Part shown: piece after piece, positions 1 through 14,100 of the stretch
Numbering within the stretch: the stretch's first letter is position 1
Layout: each line of letters opens with the position of its first letter
Program-made: the position numbers and the translations under genes
Assembly (NCBI GenBank): GCA_040954595.2
Contig: CM082592.2
Span: forward strand, 7,378,001 to 7,442,000
Source of the DNA: Balanoglossus misakiensis
Taxonomy: Eukaryota > Hemichordata
Direction: 5' to 3'
DNA: 64,000 bases
The notes under the pieces: model-generated
The model's input: the letters and a program-made list of their open reading frames with translations, nothing else
Databases searched by the model: none
What the model was told of the DNA's origin: nothing

Positions 1-185
1 GATCGCCAATAAAGTCATATTCGCACCCATCCAACGATGAGCACTTTGTGTTATGAAGCTCCCGTCATGTTTAGCAGACAGCAAGACAGGTGAAGACAGC
101 AGACGGGGGTGTTTCCCATCATGTGACCTACGTTTGATCTACTTCCGGGTCAAACGTCAAAGTTCGCTTGATTCTGATTGCGAAG

Positions 186-2445
186 ATGGCGACGTTCAGT
201 GGGACTGGTAAAAAGTAAGTGTTAGATTAATTTGCGTGTACATGTATATGTTTTAGTCAGTTTCGGCGGATAATAATTGTATGATATGATCGTTTCAGAT
301 ATGGACTGATTACATCAACCAAGAGGACAACCCTTGCAAAGAGCCATGCTATCTTTGGCGACTCAAGTGATGAGGTAATCCACTGTGTTACATCTATACA
401 TCACAGAACAGAAACCACAGAATAGTGTTCCCATATTCCTGGCTGAGCACTGGGAGTGTGAGATTGACAGTGTGAGTTAAAATCGATCTCACACTCCCTT
501 ATTAATGTTAGCAGTGAAATGTGTACATCTCTGTCTCACTGCTGTAATGTATTGATGAGAGTGAGGTCACTTCTTTGTGTTTATCCCTGCAGGAACCAGC
601 CAGTGCACAGATAAATGCATCACTGCAGCAGATAGCTAGGAAGAACCAGATCAAAAAACAGGTCAGTTATAGCCCTTCCAAATATATGAGACAGCTCATT
701 CTCTCGTCTACACGTTGCAACCTGATGTAAGTACCATTGAACCAAAGACACTGACACTAGACCCGATCTGTTCAACCTCTCTGCAGACCCAGTTACAGAT
801 GCAGAAAGCTTTGGAAGAAGATCCAACAGTGTACGAGTATGACAGCATTTACGACGACATGGAAAAGAAGAAGAAAGAGGCGACTGTAAAATCCAAGAAT
901 GAAGACAACAGAAAGGTTTGCCTATATGTGGATTTATTTTATCTTTGAAAAATTAAAATAGAATAATACTTCACACTTTGGGGTGTTTTATACCTGCAAA
1001 TGAAAATAGAATAGAAGGTTGAACATATCGTAAACTTTGTCCCTTGACACACTACAGCCCAAATACATCAAAAATATCCTGAAAGTGGCACAGCAACGAA
1101 AGAGAGAACAAGATAGGGTCATGGACAGAAAAATTCAGAAGGAGAGAGAAGAGGAAGGAGACAAATTTGCTGATAAAGAGGAGTTTGTGACGTCGGCGTA
1201 CCGGAAGAAATTGGAAGAACAGGCGGAGGAGGAAGAGAAAGAACGGAGACAGGCGGAGTTGGAAGGTAGGGTTATTATGGGATGGTTGCTATGGAGTAAT
1301 TGTTATTGTGATGTGTGGCTATGGTGTCATTGTTTTGTAAATGTGTGCAATTTCCTCCACCGTCTTAACGTTGTCAGACCTACACACAAATGAAAATACC
1401 AAGATGTGTATTCGCAATGGTACAATGTATATGAAAGTCTTTTGCAAAACTTGATATGGTTCTGTCTTGTTTCATTTCCCAGCCAAGCTCGATGTGACTA
1501 AACAGAAAGATTTGAGTGGCTTTTACAGACACCTGTTGAATCAGACAGTGGGCGAAGAGAAGGTAGGCGGGAATGACAGTGAAAATGACAGGTGAGTTTG
1601 GTGCTGCTGCTATCAAATCTCAGCACAAATTGAGTTGGAGCTGGTCTTGTAATTGTCAACATTTAACCCATACTCTTGGTGATTCACACTTGGTGAAAAA
1701 TAATTATACCTCCAGGAAAGACGAAAGTGGAAGTGGAGTCAAGGAAGAAAGTGATGAAGAGAGTGACGGTGATGGGGACAGGAGAGAAGATCGAGACAGC
1801 GAGGAAGAGGAAACTGTTCGCAGAGATAGCCGCGAAGAAGACCAGAAAGAGTCTCATAGGAAAGATGAGAGGCGATCTCATGATGATAACAGGAGACAGC
1901 ATAGAGACAGAGACGATGAGACAAGTCGCCGTAGAAACAGGGACGATGAAAATAGACGTCACCGGGAGAGAGACGATCATCAGAAGCATGACAGAAGTGA
2001 TGACAGAAGGCATGACAGAGACAGGGACAGACATCGTCATAGAGACAGAGACGATGATCACCACCGCCACAAAGACAGCGACAGACATAGAGATACAAGC
2101 AAAGGCAGTCATAGGGAAAGAGACAGTGACAGAGATAGGGACACAAGGAGAGAGAAACCCAGAGACAAAGACAGGCACAGAGATGAAAGACACAAGGAAT
2201 CAAAATCTCGCAGACAGGAAGTGGAATCAGAAAGCCCCAGCAAAGACAAAGCCGACGATCAAATAAAGAAGAGAGATTCTGATAAGTCTGGCAGTGAGGG
2301 CGCAACCGAGCCAGGACAGCATCTCAGTAAATATGCCAGACGGAACGAAGAGGAGTCCGTCATGTCAGCCAGGGACCGATATCTTGCCAGGAAAGCTGCC
2401 AGAGACGCAGCCCGAGTCACTGCTGTTGAACCGGAGGAGGATTAG
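186..2445 (+). CDS. NSRP1: Nuclear speckle splicing regulatory protein 1
   Basis: RNA-binding splicing regulator of nuclear speckles (family knowledge). Seven coding exons read by hand: 186-214, 299-374, 593-661, 787-915, 1058-1265, 1483-1591, 1716-2445, giving 449 aa. The N-terminus (MATFSGTGKKYGL, then GLITSTKR and IFGDSSDE) matches the family start. The middle contains YEYDSIYDDMEKKK, PKYIKNILK and the family signature DVTKQKDLSGFYRHLLNQ. The last exon codes a long Arg/Asp/His/Glu-rich disordered tail of RD/RH/DRD repeats, an RS-like speckle region, and ends with the conserved box NEEESVMSARDRYLARKAAR. The exon 4 donor (AAG|GTTTGC) is weak but joins phase-correctly. The exon 6 donor at 1592 rather than 1563 is chosen because only it keeps the frame into the RD-rich exon. 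The gene is tail-to-tail with the next one. The identification is secure. Confidence 0.93.
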
Positions 2446-3742
2446 CTGGAGAAGACATTTCTACACGGCTTTTCAGTTAGCCATCAATTTTGTAACTTCT
2501 CACAGCAGTTATCGTACCACAGTTTGGTTCATCAAACTGCAATTATTTTTAAGAACTTTGTGGAGCTGTGTGCGAGACACACACTCCCACTGACAAACCA
2601 AGAGATGCATTGCTTGAAGACAGATTTCTCTCACCCATGCATGGTTGAGTGTCACAGACTAATTGATCAAAATCTCTGTGCCTTTTGCTGGCAAATTCAG
2701 GACCAAGAACAAGTACTAGCAACTGTTATTCATGCATCAAAAAAAAATCATTTTTATTTCATTTGGTCTATGCACTTGAAATCAAACTATTTAACACAAC
2801 CCATCATTCACAACACTTAAATAGAATTATAAACTCCAGAACTTTGTAAAAACTGTACACTATTCCCTATGTAAAATACAACACAAAAACCAGCTAAGTG
2901 ATATTGCACTTTAATAACCAAGCTCAGCAAATGAAAAAAAGTCAGTTTGTATGTTTTTGAATATGTTTCCAGCTTGAGTCCATACTATGTGTGTTATGTG
3001 GCCGTACATCTTTAGCACCGGTATGGCACACAGGAAAAGGCCACATATTAAAGTAAACAAAAAGTTCATACCAGTATTTTTGGTCAAAACACTGCTACCG
3101 GTACTCCTGATAAATTGTAAGCATGTCTGACACTAGTCATTCCCCCTAGTTGCATATTCAGTGCAATTGCAGATGAAGTTATACCACAGGGTTTACATAC
3201 ACCACAGTGTGCTCCATGAGCTGTTGATGAGTCCAATACCTCACATATGGAGGCCAAGTCCACATGTGCAGTCCTCCTTTTGTGAACAATATTATTAATT
3301 ATACACCGTCCTGTTTCTGAAATCTTGGTTTCAGCAAGAAACGTGAAATCAAGCTATTAAACCTTAATCAATCTAATTTTCCACAGTTAACTTACATCGT
3401 CAAGTTTATTAATGTCTCTGATATGTTTCAACTATTTAAAATTTCTCACAATGTAAACACTCCCAAATAAATTATATCGTCATTTTGCTTCAAAAGAATC
3501 CGGACAGCTTTGCTTCTTGGTGCCGAGCTGCCAGTAATTTGCATTGATATATTTAAAGTAGATGGTTCACTTGATGCTTGATATTGCGATGTGAAATGGA
3601 GTTCTATTCGCTGCTGCGTTGGTGTGTCTGCTCTCGCTCCTTAGTATAACCAAAAGTGAGGTCACCATTCCTAGGCACAACAAGTCCATGCAGTCATGCA
3701 GTGCGTGATCCGGACAGCCTAATGTTTACACAAAAATCGGCC
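2446..3742. other. Convergent intergenic region, 3' UTRs
   Basis: AT-rich sequence between the stops of NSRP1 (+) and the VPS9 gene (-). It probably holds both 3' UTRs. AATAAA-like sequences occur (for example near 3464). I see no coding exon or structured repeat. Confidence 0.5.
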
Positions 3743-6700
3743 TCACTCCTGTTTTCCGTACGTTCCATCCAGCAGGTCATTCTGTAGAGAAGACAGGAAA
3801 TCCCTGCAGAGGGAGAAACAAGACACGAATGAAAATACGGCAAAGACCATTGAGAGCAAAATAATTACTTTAAACCAAAATCAGCCGATTTCATATTTTA
3901 AAACTATGTTGAGTGACAGAACTTACCCTAGAGGAGCAGACCCTGATTTCGATATCGGTATCACATCGGGTGGTGATGTAGGTGTCCTTTTACCGAAACC
4001 ACTTGCCTGAACTTGGTCATATTCTGAAATGGTCATTTGATGAAAAAGGGTGAACAACACGAAACATCAACACATGTACCACAATTGTTTATCATGGCAT
4101 CAATTTCGTTTTGTGATGCAAACCAATATGGCTGCCACGTCGGCCATTTTGTTTTTACTGTTTCATGCCAAAAAGCCATGAACTAAAAGCAGAATAGCAA
4201 CTGTGCAAAATGACACTCACCAGGAAATAGAGACTTTATTGGACCATTATCGATTGTACTCGTTGAAGTTTTCTCGATCATTCTCGTAATGTTGTCTAGC
4301 TCTCTGCTGCCCCTTGCTCTGGGTGTCGCAACAGTTGATGGCCTTGCACTGCTGTTATTGTCATTACGGCTCTCATTTTCTTGTTCTTTTTTCACTGCGA
4401 TGATTTCTTCAAATGTCATCTATATTACAAATCAACGATTTAATGGTTAAATGTATTTTGTTTTAAAAAATAGAAGTTTTGAAAACATTCCTTAAAATAC
4501 AAATGCAATTCACTCAGAGAGTACAGTTTTATTGCTTACCTCATTTTTCATTTTAGGAGTCATTGGTTTGAGATGCGAAAAGTCGGTATTTCTGAAATAT
4601 TCCGCTGCTGCTTTAAATGTCACCAGACTAAAACTGTTGGATTAAAATAAAAAAATAAAGAATGATGAACAGCTACACATAGATGTCATTCAGTAGTCTT
4701 GGTGACCTAACAGCCCTCTCTGCTGCGGGCGGCCATCTTTGTATTTGGAGAAGAGAGAGGATTGTACAGAAACATACTCTCTTTAGGTTAAATATTTTGT
4801 TTTGTTTTAAGTATTACTTTACCTGAGGTCATCCTTTGATGATGTCATCCAATGAAAATGTTCCATGTAGTACAAATTGCTAGCCAGGTGGCCACTTTTG
4901 GCTTGAATCAGTAACGTGATCTGCAAAACAAAATTCCCCCTAAGCTTATAATATCTGTGAATGTTCCTGGACAGAAAATTAAAATAATCATAAGAATGTT
5001 GTTCATTGATCCACTCATCTACACCCCAATCATTCTCTCTTGAATTTAAAAGAACGACATTCAAAATCAATTTGGTAAAAACAATAAACTAGAGATTGAA
5101 GAGCAGTCGGTGATCTTACCAGTATGGAAATCAAATCATCCGATGTTAGAAAAGGAAGATCATCCCCTGGCATGGAATTGGAACGTAAATACTCATTCAC
5201 TTCTTCTGAGATGTTGTCCTGGATGTCAGAAAGTAAAAAATCGTTAACAAACTCAGATTATACTCAAACCTTTGACATGACTGCTACAGAAAACACAATA
5301 AAATACCTTTCAACATCAACAATCCATTCCAAGCTGACCTGTCATTGTAGACAGTTTAATAATCAAAGATGTGATTTTTTTTTATATCCAACTTACCAAA
5401 GTAGACTTCAAGCAGAAGACCTTTTCTAATGGAGTAGTCAATCCATCCAAATTAGCCAATTCTACAATCTGAAAAGAGAATTGTCAGTTACAACAGATTA
5501 GACAGAGTTTGGTTTAGACAGGTTACTACACTGGACATGGGCAGACAACTATTTGCTACTTACTGAGGCCGGCAGGGGACAGCAGAACTCTGGTTTGACC
5601 CCGAATTCCTCTCCCCGAACACCTTGAAACTCCTTCACTTTCTGAGCGATGGCCTCGTCATCCTTGCTACATTTCTGACACACTGCCTGGAACACTTTGC
5701 TATGAACACAACCCATCACGTAACTGAGGGAAGAAAAAGAAAGAAAAGAAACATATTACACAGTAATTCCTTCAATTTTACACTTTTCATTTGTCTAATG
5801 TTGTCCTACATTAAACTGCTTTAACCTGTAAACATAAGTAATGTCTGTATAACATGGCATGACATCATTGCGTGTACATGGCATATGGTGGTGCAGATTG
5901 TTTTACACTGCACATTTCACTCTGACATCTTAGTCACAAGAGACTCTCACCTTTCAACAGCAACAGATAGCGCATCAATGATTCTTCTGTCTGAACTCAT
6001 CCTGCTGTTTCTATTCACTCTTAAAATATTCTGCAAAGAAACAGGAAATTAACCTTAAAGGATTTGTCTCAAAGAGAAAATACCACTGATGAAGAGGAGT
6101 CCCCCTTTAACCCATCTGCACCCTGACCCCCTGGTGACCTATGACATCATTCAGAAATTATACGACCAATCAGTATACTGACCTCTGTGGTATGGAAGGT
6201 TAAGTTTTTTAACTTCTCAACAGCATGGCCCAAGTAGTCTTGTAGAATCATGTAGTTGCTGTTGAATTGTTTGATGCCCTCGTCAAGAATGGCTAGCGCT
6301 GCCTTGTGTTCGGGAAATTGAAAAAGAAGTCTCTTATTGCTGCAAAAGAAGAGATCAGATAGTGTGTCATCTAAATTTGACATTGACTACACATTTAAAT
6401 TCAAATGAAGTTTTTCATGGTATATTTTCCAACGGCACTGAGGTTATATACTTACTCTTGAAATGATATCCTAGTCTCATATAAATCTAAAGTTGAAGGT
6501 GAGGAATCTCCGTGTGACTGTAAAAAATAAGTTGCGAGATTACGGTAAGTATTTTTAAAGACAATGACAAGTCTGTTTTCTGTTTCCTTCTTACACTTTA
6601 ATTGTAAAATTCACTCACTGGTTCATGCAAAGTTTAATGTACAGCTTAATCCCCAAGCGATGTCAATGACTTTTGTGTGTGATATGAATGACACAAAATT

Positions 6701-8063
6701 AATACAGCAAAACAACTTACCCTAAATGAAGGATCTAGCGGTCTCTCAATTATCAACATTTTAAATGGTTTGTAATCCTATAAAGTAAAAGGAATGTGTT
6801 TGGTTCATATGTTTGCAACAATAATGTAGAGGAATTCATTATACATTTTGAAAGAGATAGAAATAGATGTCCTTGTTTATCATCCATCTTTGGAAAGCTC
6901 ACCTCCATGGTGATTTTTCTCACCTTATTATAACCCAACTCTTCTGATAAAATCCTAATTTTTGTTGCGGATGAGAATCCATCTTTGGTGAGTATATGAC
7001 CATTTTCCAAACCGATGGTCCTCCTTCCATGTTTATCACTGCTTATGTAGTGACTGAGTGGATGAGAAAAATACACTTATTTTGAATTTGAGGGAAAATG
7101 ATATCATATTTCAAGACAATTTTGATGTCATTTCCCTTAATGAAAAGTTAGTCACACACTGACACTGCTTTCATTTTTATATCATATATCTCAAATCCAC
7201 AAGAAATAGAGCTTGATAATTATTTAATAATTACCCACCTTTGAAAATAGGGAGATGGTTTTAATATATGAGTTTCTGGAAACAAAAGACAACATTTAAT
7301 TAATATACATGTAGTGCACAGGCCAAATGTCAGCACTAATATTGTTGAAAACTGACTTTTTTCATATCTCGCCAGCCCATCAGAAAACTATGTCTGACTA
7401 TTCACTCACCTACAAACTGTTGGTTGATATTAATTCCTTTAAGTGATGCTGTCACTGGTATACATAAAAGATAACACCTTTCTTGGGCAGTTTCAAACTT
7501 GCTAATGAATCGAGTCTGCAACAACAACAAAACACTCAATGATATCTTTATTGGTAGACAATGTCAGTTTTACAAGTATATTATACATGTACATTACTAG
7601 CGTGTAGTAATGGTATAAACATCGACGATGATGCAAAATTTATATGATGTTTACTTGTTAAAGTTTAATGATAATTATCAATAAAACAGAAGATCGTAAA
7701 TAATAATATTAATGTTCGAATGTGGTATTTTCTCATGGATTGGACGACCGGTAGTTTTCAACACCCTGTTTGACCGCAGCGTTGCACTCGTGACATGTTA
7801 CACGCCTGTGATCATACAGGAATGCGTAATAATGTTGTCGCTGTCTACGTCTATTGCATGTACTATGGTTATGTGCGCGTAAAAACTTTTACTCGGGTGG
7901 AGAAAACGCAATGTCAGTGACGGGATCGGAATCATTACACGCACATTACTGCTCTGGTTGAATACAAAATTACCCTAAAATGTCGAAAATTGAATTCGTA
8001 AACAAAGTTTACCTGTAAACTTTTATAAAACGGATTGATATCCAAGTCCTCTGCGTCCGCCAT
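3743..8063 (-). CDS. VPS9-domain protein, VARP/ANKRD27-like but without ankyrin repeats
   Basis: Likely guanine-nucleotide exchange factor for an endosomal Rab5/Rab21-type GTPase (family knowledge of VPS9 domains). Sixteen exons in 5'-to-3' order: 8063-8013, 7515-7410, 7275-7239, 7053-6903, 6777-6721, 6517-6456, 6339-6183, 6030-5951, 5723-5564, 5468-5397, 5218-5120, 4920-4823, 4633-4540, 4419-4221, 4023-3927, 3803-3743; 526 aa. The start MADAEDLDINPFYKSLQ resembles the VARP N-terminus (DLLKNPFYLALQ). A central stretch EFGVKPEFCC and the following leucine-rich segment also match VARP. The VPS9 core is visible as LTSDDLISIL...LLIQAKSGHLASNLYYMEHF. After it come only about 110 residues of charged disordered sequence, then a stop. 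VARP instead carries two ankyrin blocks there. The gene is head-to-head with THOC5. The VPS9 call is strong; the VARP relationship is good but inferred. Confidence 0.8.
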
Positions 8064-8384
8064 TGTACGTCTTCTATCCTCACCTCGTTCGCACAGTACT
8101 AATATGAGTTACACTATGTATGATTACATACCCAAAAATGTGTGCATAAACACATTCAGATTGTATAATTATTTGTTTTAATATGTAATAAAATTGATAA
8201 AGAGTAGCTTCTCTCGCAAGGAACTGTAGTTCCCGCAAATAGAGTTGTCTGAAAAATATTTGGCTGGAAAACAAAAGTTGAAAGGTCACAGGCGAGTTGT
8301 AGCGTTGCAGGCCGGCGGCGTGTGCGTACACTGACTCTGAGTGAAGCGAAATTTAAAAGGGATTCCTTTGCGAATTTTGCGAGA
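8064..8384. promoter_or_regulatory. Putative bidirectional promoter, VPS9 gene / THOC5
   Basis: Only 321 bp separate the two divergent start codons, so both 5' UTRs and promoters must lie here or overlap. I see no clear TATA box at a fitting distance. The call is positional inference. Confidence 0.5.
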
Positions 8385-11300
8385 ATGTCTTCAGCTACAG
8401 CTGCCGGTTCTGTTGTGAAGAAACGACGTCGAGCAATGCGTCCCCCAATATCAGACGCCGCATCTTCAAAAGATATTAAGAAAGTAAAGATAGGTCATGA
8501 GTCTCAGGTAAGCATACATGATGTACATGTCGGAAAGTTCATTCAACTCAGTACTCAGTGAGTCAGTAGGTTTATTAGAGCATGGAGTGATTGCTCCATA
8601 GCTAAAGCAGCTATGAACCTGTTACATGAGACGCCTGTATCTGACACTGCACTGTTTGGTGCCTACCGACAATGCACTGATAAAATCCATGTCACAGTTT
8701 TCTGTGGAAATCCCTAACCCTAAAATACCCGCGTGTAACAATAAACAAGGGAGATAAACTCTTACAACTGTGAAACATGCATTTGTGTCTAATCGTAGGA
8801 GCCAGTATACAGTGAGGAGAAGGAGGTCGATCACCGAGACCCACAGAAAGACCAGGAACTCTTCTCCAAGGCCTGTGGGGAAATCAAGACGCTGATGAGC
8901 GACATATATGACATGAAAATGTCAGAATCGCAAGATATGGTAAGAGAAGTACATGTAGATAAGTGTAAATGTCACCTGGGTTCCCTATTCATTTTACCAG
9001 TATTCCTCTCAGTAACCATGATGGGGTGTATTTGAATTGCATTGGCGATGTTGGTCACTTTAACTTTAAGTTGCACTCAAAACAACTACCTGTAAGCTGT
9101 TGGCCCAATGTCAGGGTAGATATGTGAATACCGTTTGCACTGGTATAATATGGGTATGATATATTGCTTGATCCAACAGAACTCTGAGGTCATGGAAAAG
9201 AGGATACAAGCATCGCTGAATTTTGTGAATTTGAAGAAGCTGAACAGACTGGCACACATCAGATGCAAGAAAGCCAAGGACGCCACGCATGATGCTAAAA
9301 TGAAAGTGGACAGCTTTCATCTTCAACTGCAGAATCTCTTGTATGAAGTCATGCATTTGCAGAAGGAAATCAGAAAGTGCCTTGAATTTGAGTAAGTGGT
9401 CAAGTAGACCTTTTTCAATGAACTGTGTGTGGTTGTGGTAGATTTTTTTGTGAACTTTCTGTTAGTTACCGTACTGTGGGTTCCTTAATTTTCACCAGCA
9501 GTATTTTGACTGAAGTCGAAATTTCAGATGTCATTGCAATCTTAGTTTCACTATCTCTTGCAAATGTGTGTGAAAAGAGTGGGAAATGAATGAATGAATG
9601 TGTGAGTGAGTGAAGAGTGAGTGAAAAACATATATTGGATAATGTAGTTATAGTCCCGGTAACAAGTTTTATTATTTTTTGTAAACTTCAGTTCCAAAGA
9701 TGAGGACATTGACCTTGTGGATGTTGAGCAGTTCTTCATGGAAGCACCAACAGAGATATCAAAACCAGAAATCACTCAGTCGGATCCTCATCAGCTAAGG
9801 CTCGCCAGACTGGACTGGGAGTTGGAGCAGAGAAAACAGTAAGTCTTATCATTTTCCCCCATCTGTCACTTTTGGAGAGAGGTTATGTTTGGAACCTGTG
9901 TTACATTTAGCGGCAGCAGTGTTGGGTTGTTTGGGTTCTTATATTCCCCTGTGCCAGATGAACTTACCTGTTGGTGTACTTCTCTGCACTGTATAGGCTT
10001 GCGGAGAAATGCAAAACTTCCCAGAATAAAAAAGACTTGATTTCCAAGAAGATACAGACCAAAAGGGAATACCTGGACAGCTTGCAACCAAAACTGAACG
10101 ATGTTTTACAGGTAAGAAAATAAAAGAGTGGGGAAAAATATAGAAAATTATATCATTTTGATTTTTATATTGCAGAAATATATTACCATATCTGTCAACT
10201 TGTTATCAATACTCAGTAGTGATTTTAGATCTTACAAATTATGTGTTTGAATTTTATTTATCCATGCAGGCCACTGAGCCACTGCAGAAGTTGTCCATGC
10301 CATTTGAACAGACCAGGAATCAACACAAGACAGCGAGACATCTACCCAGACCTTTGTACATTCTGTACGTGCAAGCAAGTGCATACCACGAAGCCTGTGG
10401 TAGGTAGAAGTCATCTTTGTTTTTTTACAGGGATTGCCGAGGGCCATAGTTTAGTGTTCCTAGGTTCTTTCATAATAATGTCTGATGAAGAGTACTGGAA
10501 AATGTGCTCAGAGACAGGTCAGGTGTCTAGCTTGGTCTAGATTTGATTTTCACAGAATTTTGTAAACTCTCTATTGTGTTAATCTTACCAGACGTTGCAT
10601 TTCCTGAATTTCAGATACGAAGATTTCAATAAGTATAGAAGGGGACTTGGAAGCGGCCATCGCTGAAGAGAATACAAATAGTTCTATTGAGTTTGACAGT
10701 GATTCTGACGAAGAAGCTGCAACTGATTCAGTAAGTTTGTACTAAAGAGGCACAGGCCCCTTCTGAACTGTGTTTGTGGGACTTAGCATTTTACTTGAAC
10801 TGTTTAAAGTAAAGTACTCAAAATGTGCTTAAAGGAAAGACTGTCAATAACCACCTAGTGTCATTTCCTGTCAATCTCTTCTCAACAGAAAAGGAGGCGG
10901 CGTTCAACTGTTGATGTCCTCAAAGTGAAAAGAAGTAAAGTCCTGAACAAGCATCCACTAACAGTGGCGATGACTATCAAATGTACAGGTAAGCAAAAAA
11001 AAGGGGATATTACATTCCAGCACAAAGTATTATTGGATGTGTGATCATCACAATCTGACCGGCCAGATCCTATCAGGGGATATTTATGGACTGATGCATT
11101 ACATAGTGTTTCATGCACATGGAATCATCGTTATCAAATATTGTTTGATTGAATGTAAATTTCTTCTTTTGCATTTCAGATGGATCCGTTTTGGTTCTGA
11201 CATTTGGCTACATGACAGCGCTTCAGATTGTCACCGTCCGCGTGAAACTGAACCCGGCGTCAGACTCCATAGTCAGTACTGTCACTGGAGGGTAAGTTCT

Positions 11301-13215
11301 CATCCATTCAACTGTGGCAGTGCCCAGACTCTGTGTCATAAATGGTAACATGAGCCTGTTTCTGATTGTAGACTGTTTCTGTGTAACCATTTCATCCCCA
11401 GTTCCCTTTAAAACATTCAGTAGTTGAATTTTTATATGGAAAGCAATGATGCATTATATTCTTCACTTTGACCTGAATGAGGAATCAGATGTTGAAATTT
11501 TCATTTCTGAGCTTTCCATGTCTTCCATGCTTTTGGTGAAAGGCAGAGGCTTGTTGTCTGTAGGATTTTCAATGAAGTAAAATCATACCGCATTTGTTTT
11601 CTGTTTCAGGGACTTGCTGTCACCCAATAGTCTGCTGTCGTGTTTGTTTCCCGGTGACTATGGCAATGACACGCCCAACACTGCCAATCATTATCAGCTG
11701 AATAAACTTGGGTAAGTAAGGGCAATAGAAAACACCTTGACCCTGTTGTCTGTAGTCCATTCGGACTGATATGAGATGTCTAATGATGTTGCCTCTCTCT
11801 CTCTCTCACAGCATGGACACCTTCAGTGCGTACATTTCCAGTGTGGGCCACCCCTACACCTGGGTTCAAAGGTTAGCAGGGCTGGAGTTCTTGGAGGGTG
11901 GCGAAGACCAAGACGCACCCAAGGCCAAGTCGGCCGTCAGCTCTACCCGCATGGAGGCTACCACCTTAGCATTACGTGCCAGAATAGTGGCGAGGTTAGC
12001 TTTGCAGAAACAGCTGGCGTCGCTGGGTAAGTTGTGAAGTTCTTATAGACCTCATTTTTTAAATTTTTAGCCTTTGGTTCACTGTTTTCTGATTACTTGT
12101 TCACTTCTTTCGTTCTCTGCAGAGAGACACACAGTACCAGTGCCGAGCGAGAGCCAGGGTCTCTTCCCAGCTAGGATGGATGCCAGGTTTACAGGCTGGA
12201 CAGCATTGACCTATGATGACTACACTGTGAGTACTGAGGGGAGGGGTTGTGATATCTAGACACAGTCATAGCAAAACATCAAATGAATGTACCTATTAAA
12301 ATGAGTTTGTTGGAAGTATTGACAATGCTGTCGTGGTTAACACAGTTTCTACGTTCATTCATTCTAGACACTGCCATACACAGAGGATGTGCAAGATGCA
12401 GAACTGATCAATGAGTCGGACATGTTTTTCCTGGCTACACTGGAAAGAAAATCTGGTAAGCAACACGCATGATGTTGATACTGTTAATATACCACCACTT
12501 AGTGCTGGTGACAATGGTGATTCTCGTTACTAATGTTTGCCGTTTCATTTTTTAGCCAAGTTAAATGCAGCCATAGTGGTACATCCAGACTACCCGGCTT
12601 CTGCGCCGTTATTCAGTTTACTTGTATCATGGCGAGGTGAACACCATGCAAGAAACAATGAGAGTATTAGGGTAGGTGCAACAGTCATCACTTGGATACA
12701 AGTTGGATACAATTCAAACTTCTTAAACGATGTGGAATTTTTTTTTTTGCAAAGTGCACTCATATTGATCACAGGAAGTATAATAGGTACATTAATGTAA
12801 GTGATTCATTTCAATTTTTCCCCTCAATTCAGATGATGGAAAGTGAAGTCAACGTCCACTACCAGGAATTCACGGAGACCGGATCACCTGACTACCTGCT
12901 GACCAATCAGCTGCAGAGACTACTGATGTGTTTTGACGTGTACCTGGAGGCCCAGTCTGCCACGGCGAGTTTTGCCGCACCCCTGGAGTTTGCCAAAGAG
13001 AAAGTCATGCCCAGACTAGCAAGGTCAGTGGTTTCAAGATGTTTATTTTTTTTTCTTGGTAGGGGTGGAGACCAACTCATGCAGAAGCTGTTTTGTACAA
13101 ATCGTTAATTTGTTCTCATATAAATTTCTCATTTCTGCGTCTATCTTTCAGAGGACCGCATCGAGCCAAGCCCTACAAATACAATCCAAACCATGGCTTC
13201 TTCAGCCATAGATGA
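8385..13215 (+). CDS. THOC5: THO complex subunit 5
   Basis: Subunit of the nuclear THO/TREX complex that couples transcription to mRNA export (family knowledge). Sixteen exons: 8385-8507, 8799-8939, 9180-9391, 9692-9838, 9997-10111, 10270-10399, 10615-10730, 10889-10988, 11180-11291, 11610-11711, 11812-12026, 12123-12226, 12368-12455, 12556-12671, 12833-13023, 13152-13215; 691 aa, close to the vertebrate length. It has a basic N-terminal KKRRR, the hallmark [17 protein letters not shown], the coiled coil [49 protein letters not shown], an acidic linker followed by KRRRRS, the [15 protein letters not shown] region, [18 protein letters not shown], and the C-terminal [10 protein letters not shown]. 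An in-frame upstream ATG at 8322 would add 21 residues; 8385 fits the family start better. The last intron-exon join and stop agree with the family C-terminus. Confidence 0.95.
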
Positions 13216-14100
13216 AAAACTGCAACCCTGTCCGGAGAAGCAAGGGTGCTGGCTGTAAGAAAAAGAACTATACCGGTGCTAATACAAGGAATGGCCCTTC
13301 AATCAAGCATGTTCGATGCCGGTGTCAAGATCAAGAGTGGAAGGGAGACCGCCACACACAGGCTGTCATCTATCATTTGCATTTCATAAGTATTTTTTGT
13401 CACAGTGTTGTGCTCTTTTAGCCGTTTCACCACTAGTTTAGTGTAGGGCGTGGCAAACCCAGGCCAAGTTCAAGTGTCATGATAAAAAAGTTCAGCAATA
13501 AAATGTATGCTAGTTTGAAATATACATTTGTGTGTTTGTTACTGGTAGAAGTCTACCTCCTTTGATTGTGTATGTTAAAAGCCGGCCCAGAGACCGCAAC
13601 GTTGAATTTAAACAATAACTTTGCAAATATTGTGTATGACTTTCCTCCCTTTATTAATTAACATATACCACAACATATAACTATTTTACAGGTTAAATGT
13701 TTATTTGGATACAGTTCAACTACATACACAACATAAAAGTGTTTTTGACCTCAACAAAGCACATCCTTCTGTACATTGGTACTAGTCTATTTACAAGTTA
13801 GTTACTACCTCTTGTGGAAATAGAGTACATTTATTGATGTAGGGTTCTTATATGTCAAGTAGAAAGGGTTTTACAAATTAAAAATGTTTCCATTTTTTTT
13901 TGAAAATCCAACATGGCCAAGAACATAAACTTTTTACAAGCAAGCTTGGTGAACGGAATAATCCCTAATGTTGACTCATATAAAGGAAATTTTAAGACAT
14001 AAAATAAAAAAATGTTCCTCATACAAAAGAAATCTGCAGGAAATGATTTTGTACACTTAAGTTGGCAGTAAAAATGACAAAGGTTTGATTATTGAGAAGG
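13216..14100. other. Convergent intergenic region with THOC5 polyadenylation signal
   Basis: 3' UTRs of THOC5 (+) and SUDS3 (-). An AATAAA at 13497-13502, 282 bases after the THOC5 stop, is a good poly(A) signal candidate. The remainder is AT-rich with no coding potential that I can support. Confidence 0.5.

Noticed and set aside
1684-2305. Several long frames on both strands over the NSRP1 last exon
   Set aside because: Produced by the repetitive GACAGAGA-type RD/RH coding sequence read in other frames.
8322-8384. In-frame upstream ATG of THOC5
   Set aside because: It would add 21 residues with no family counterpart; the ATG at 8385 (MSSATAAG) aligns with the usual THOC5 start. Not excluded.
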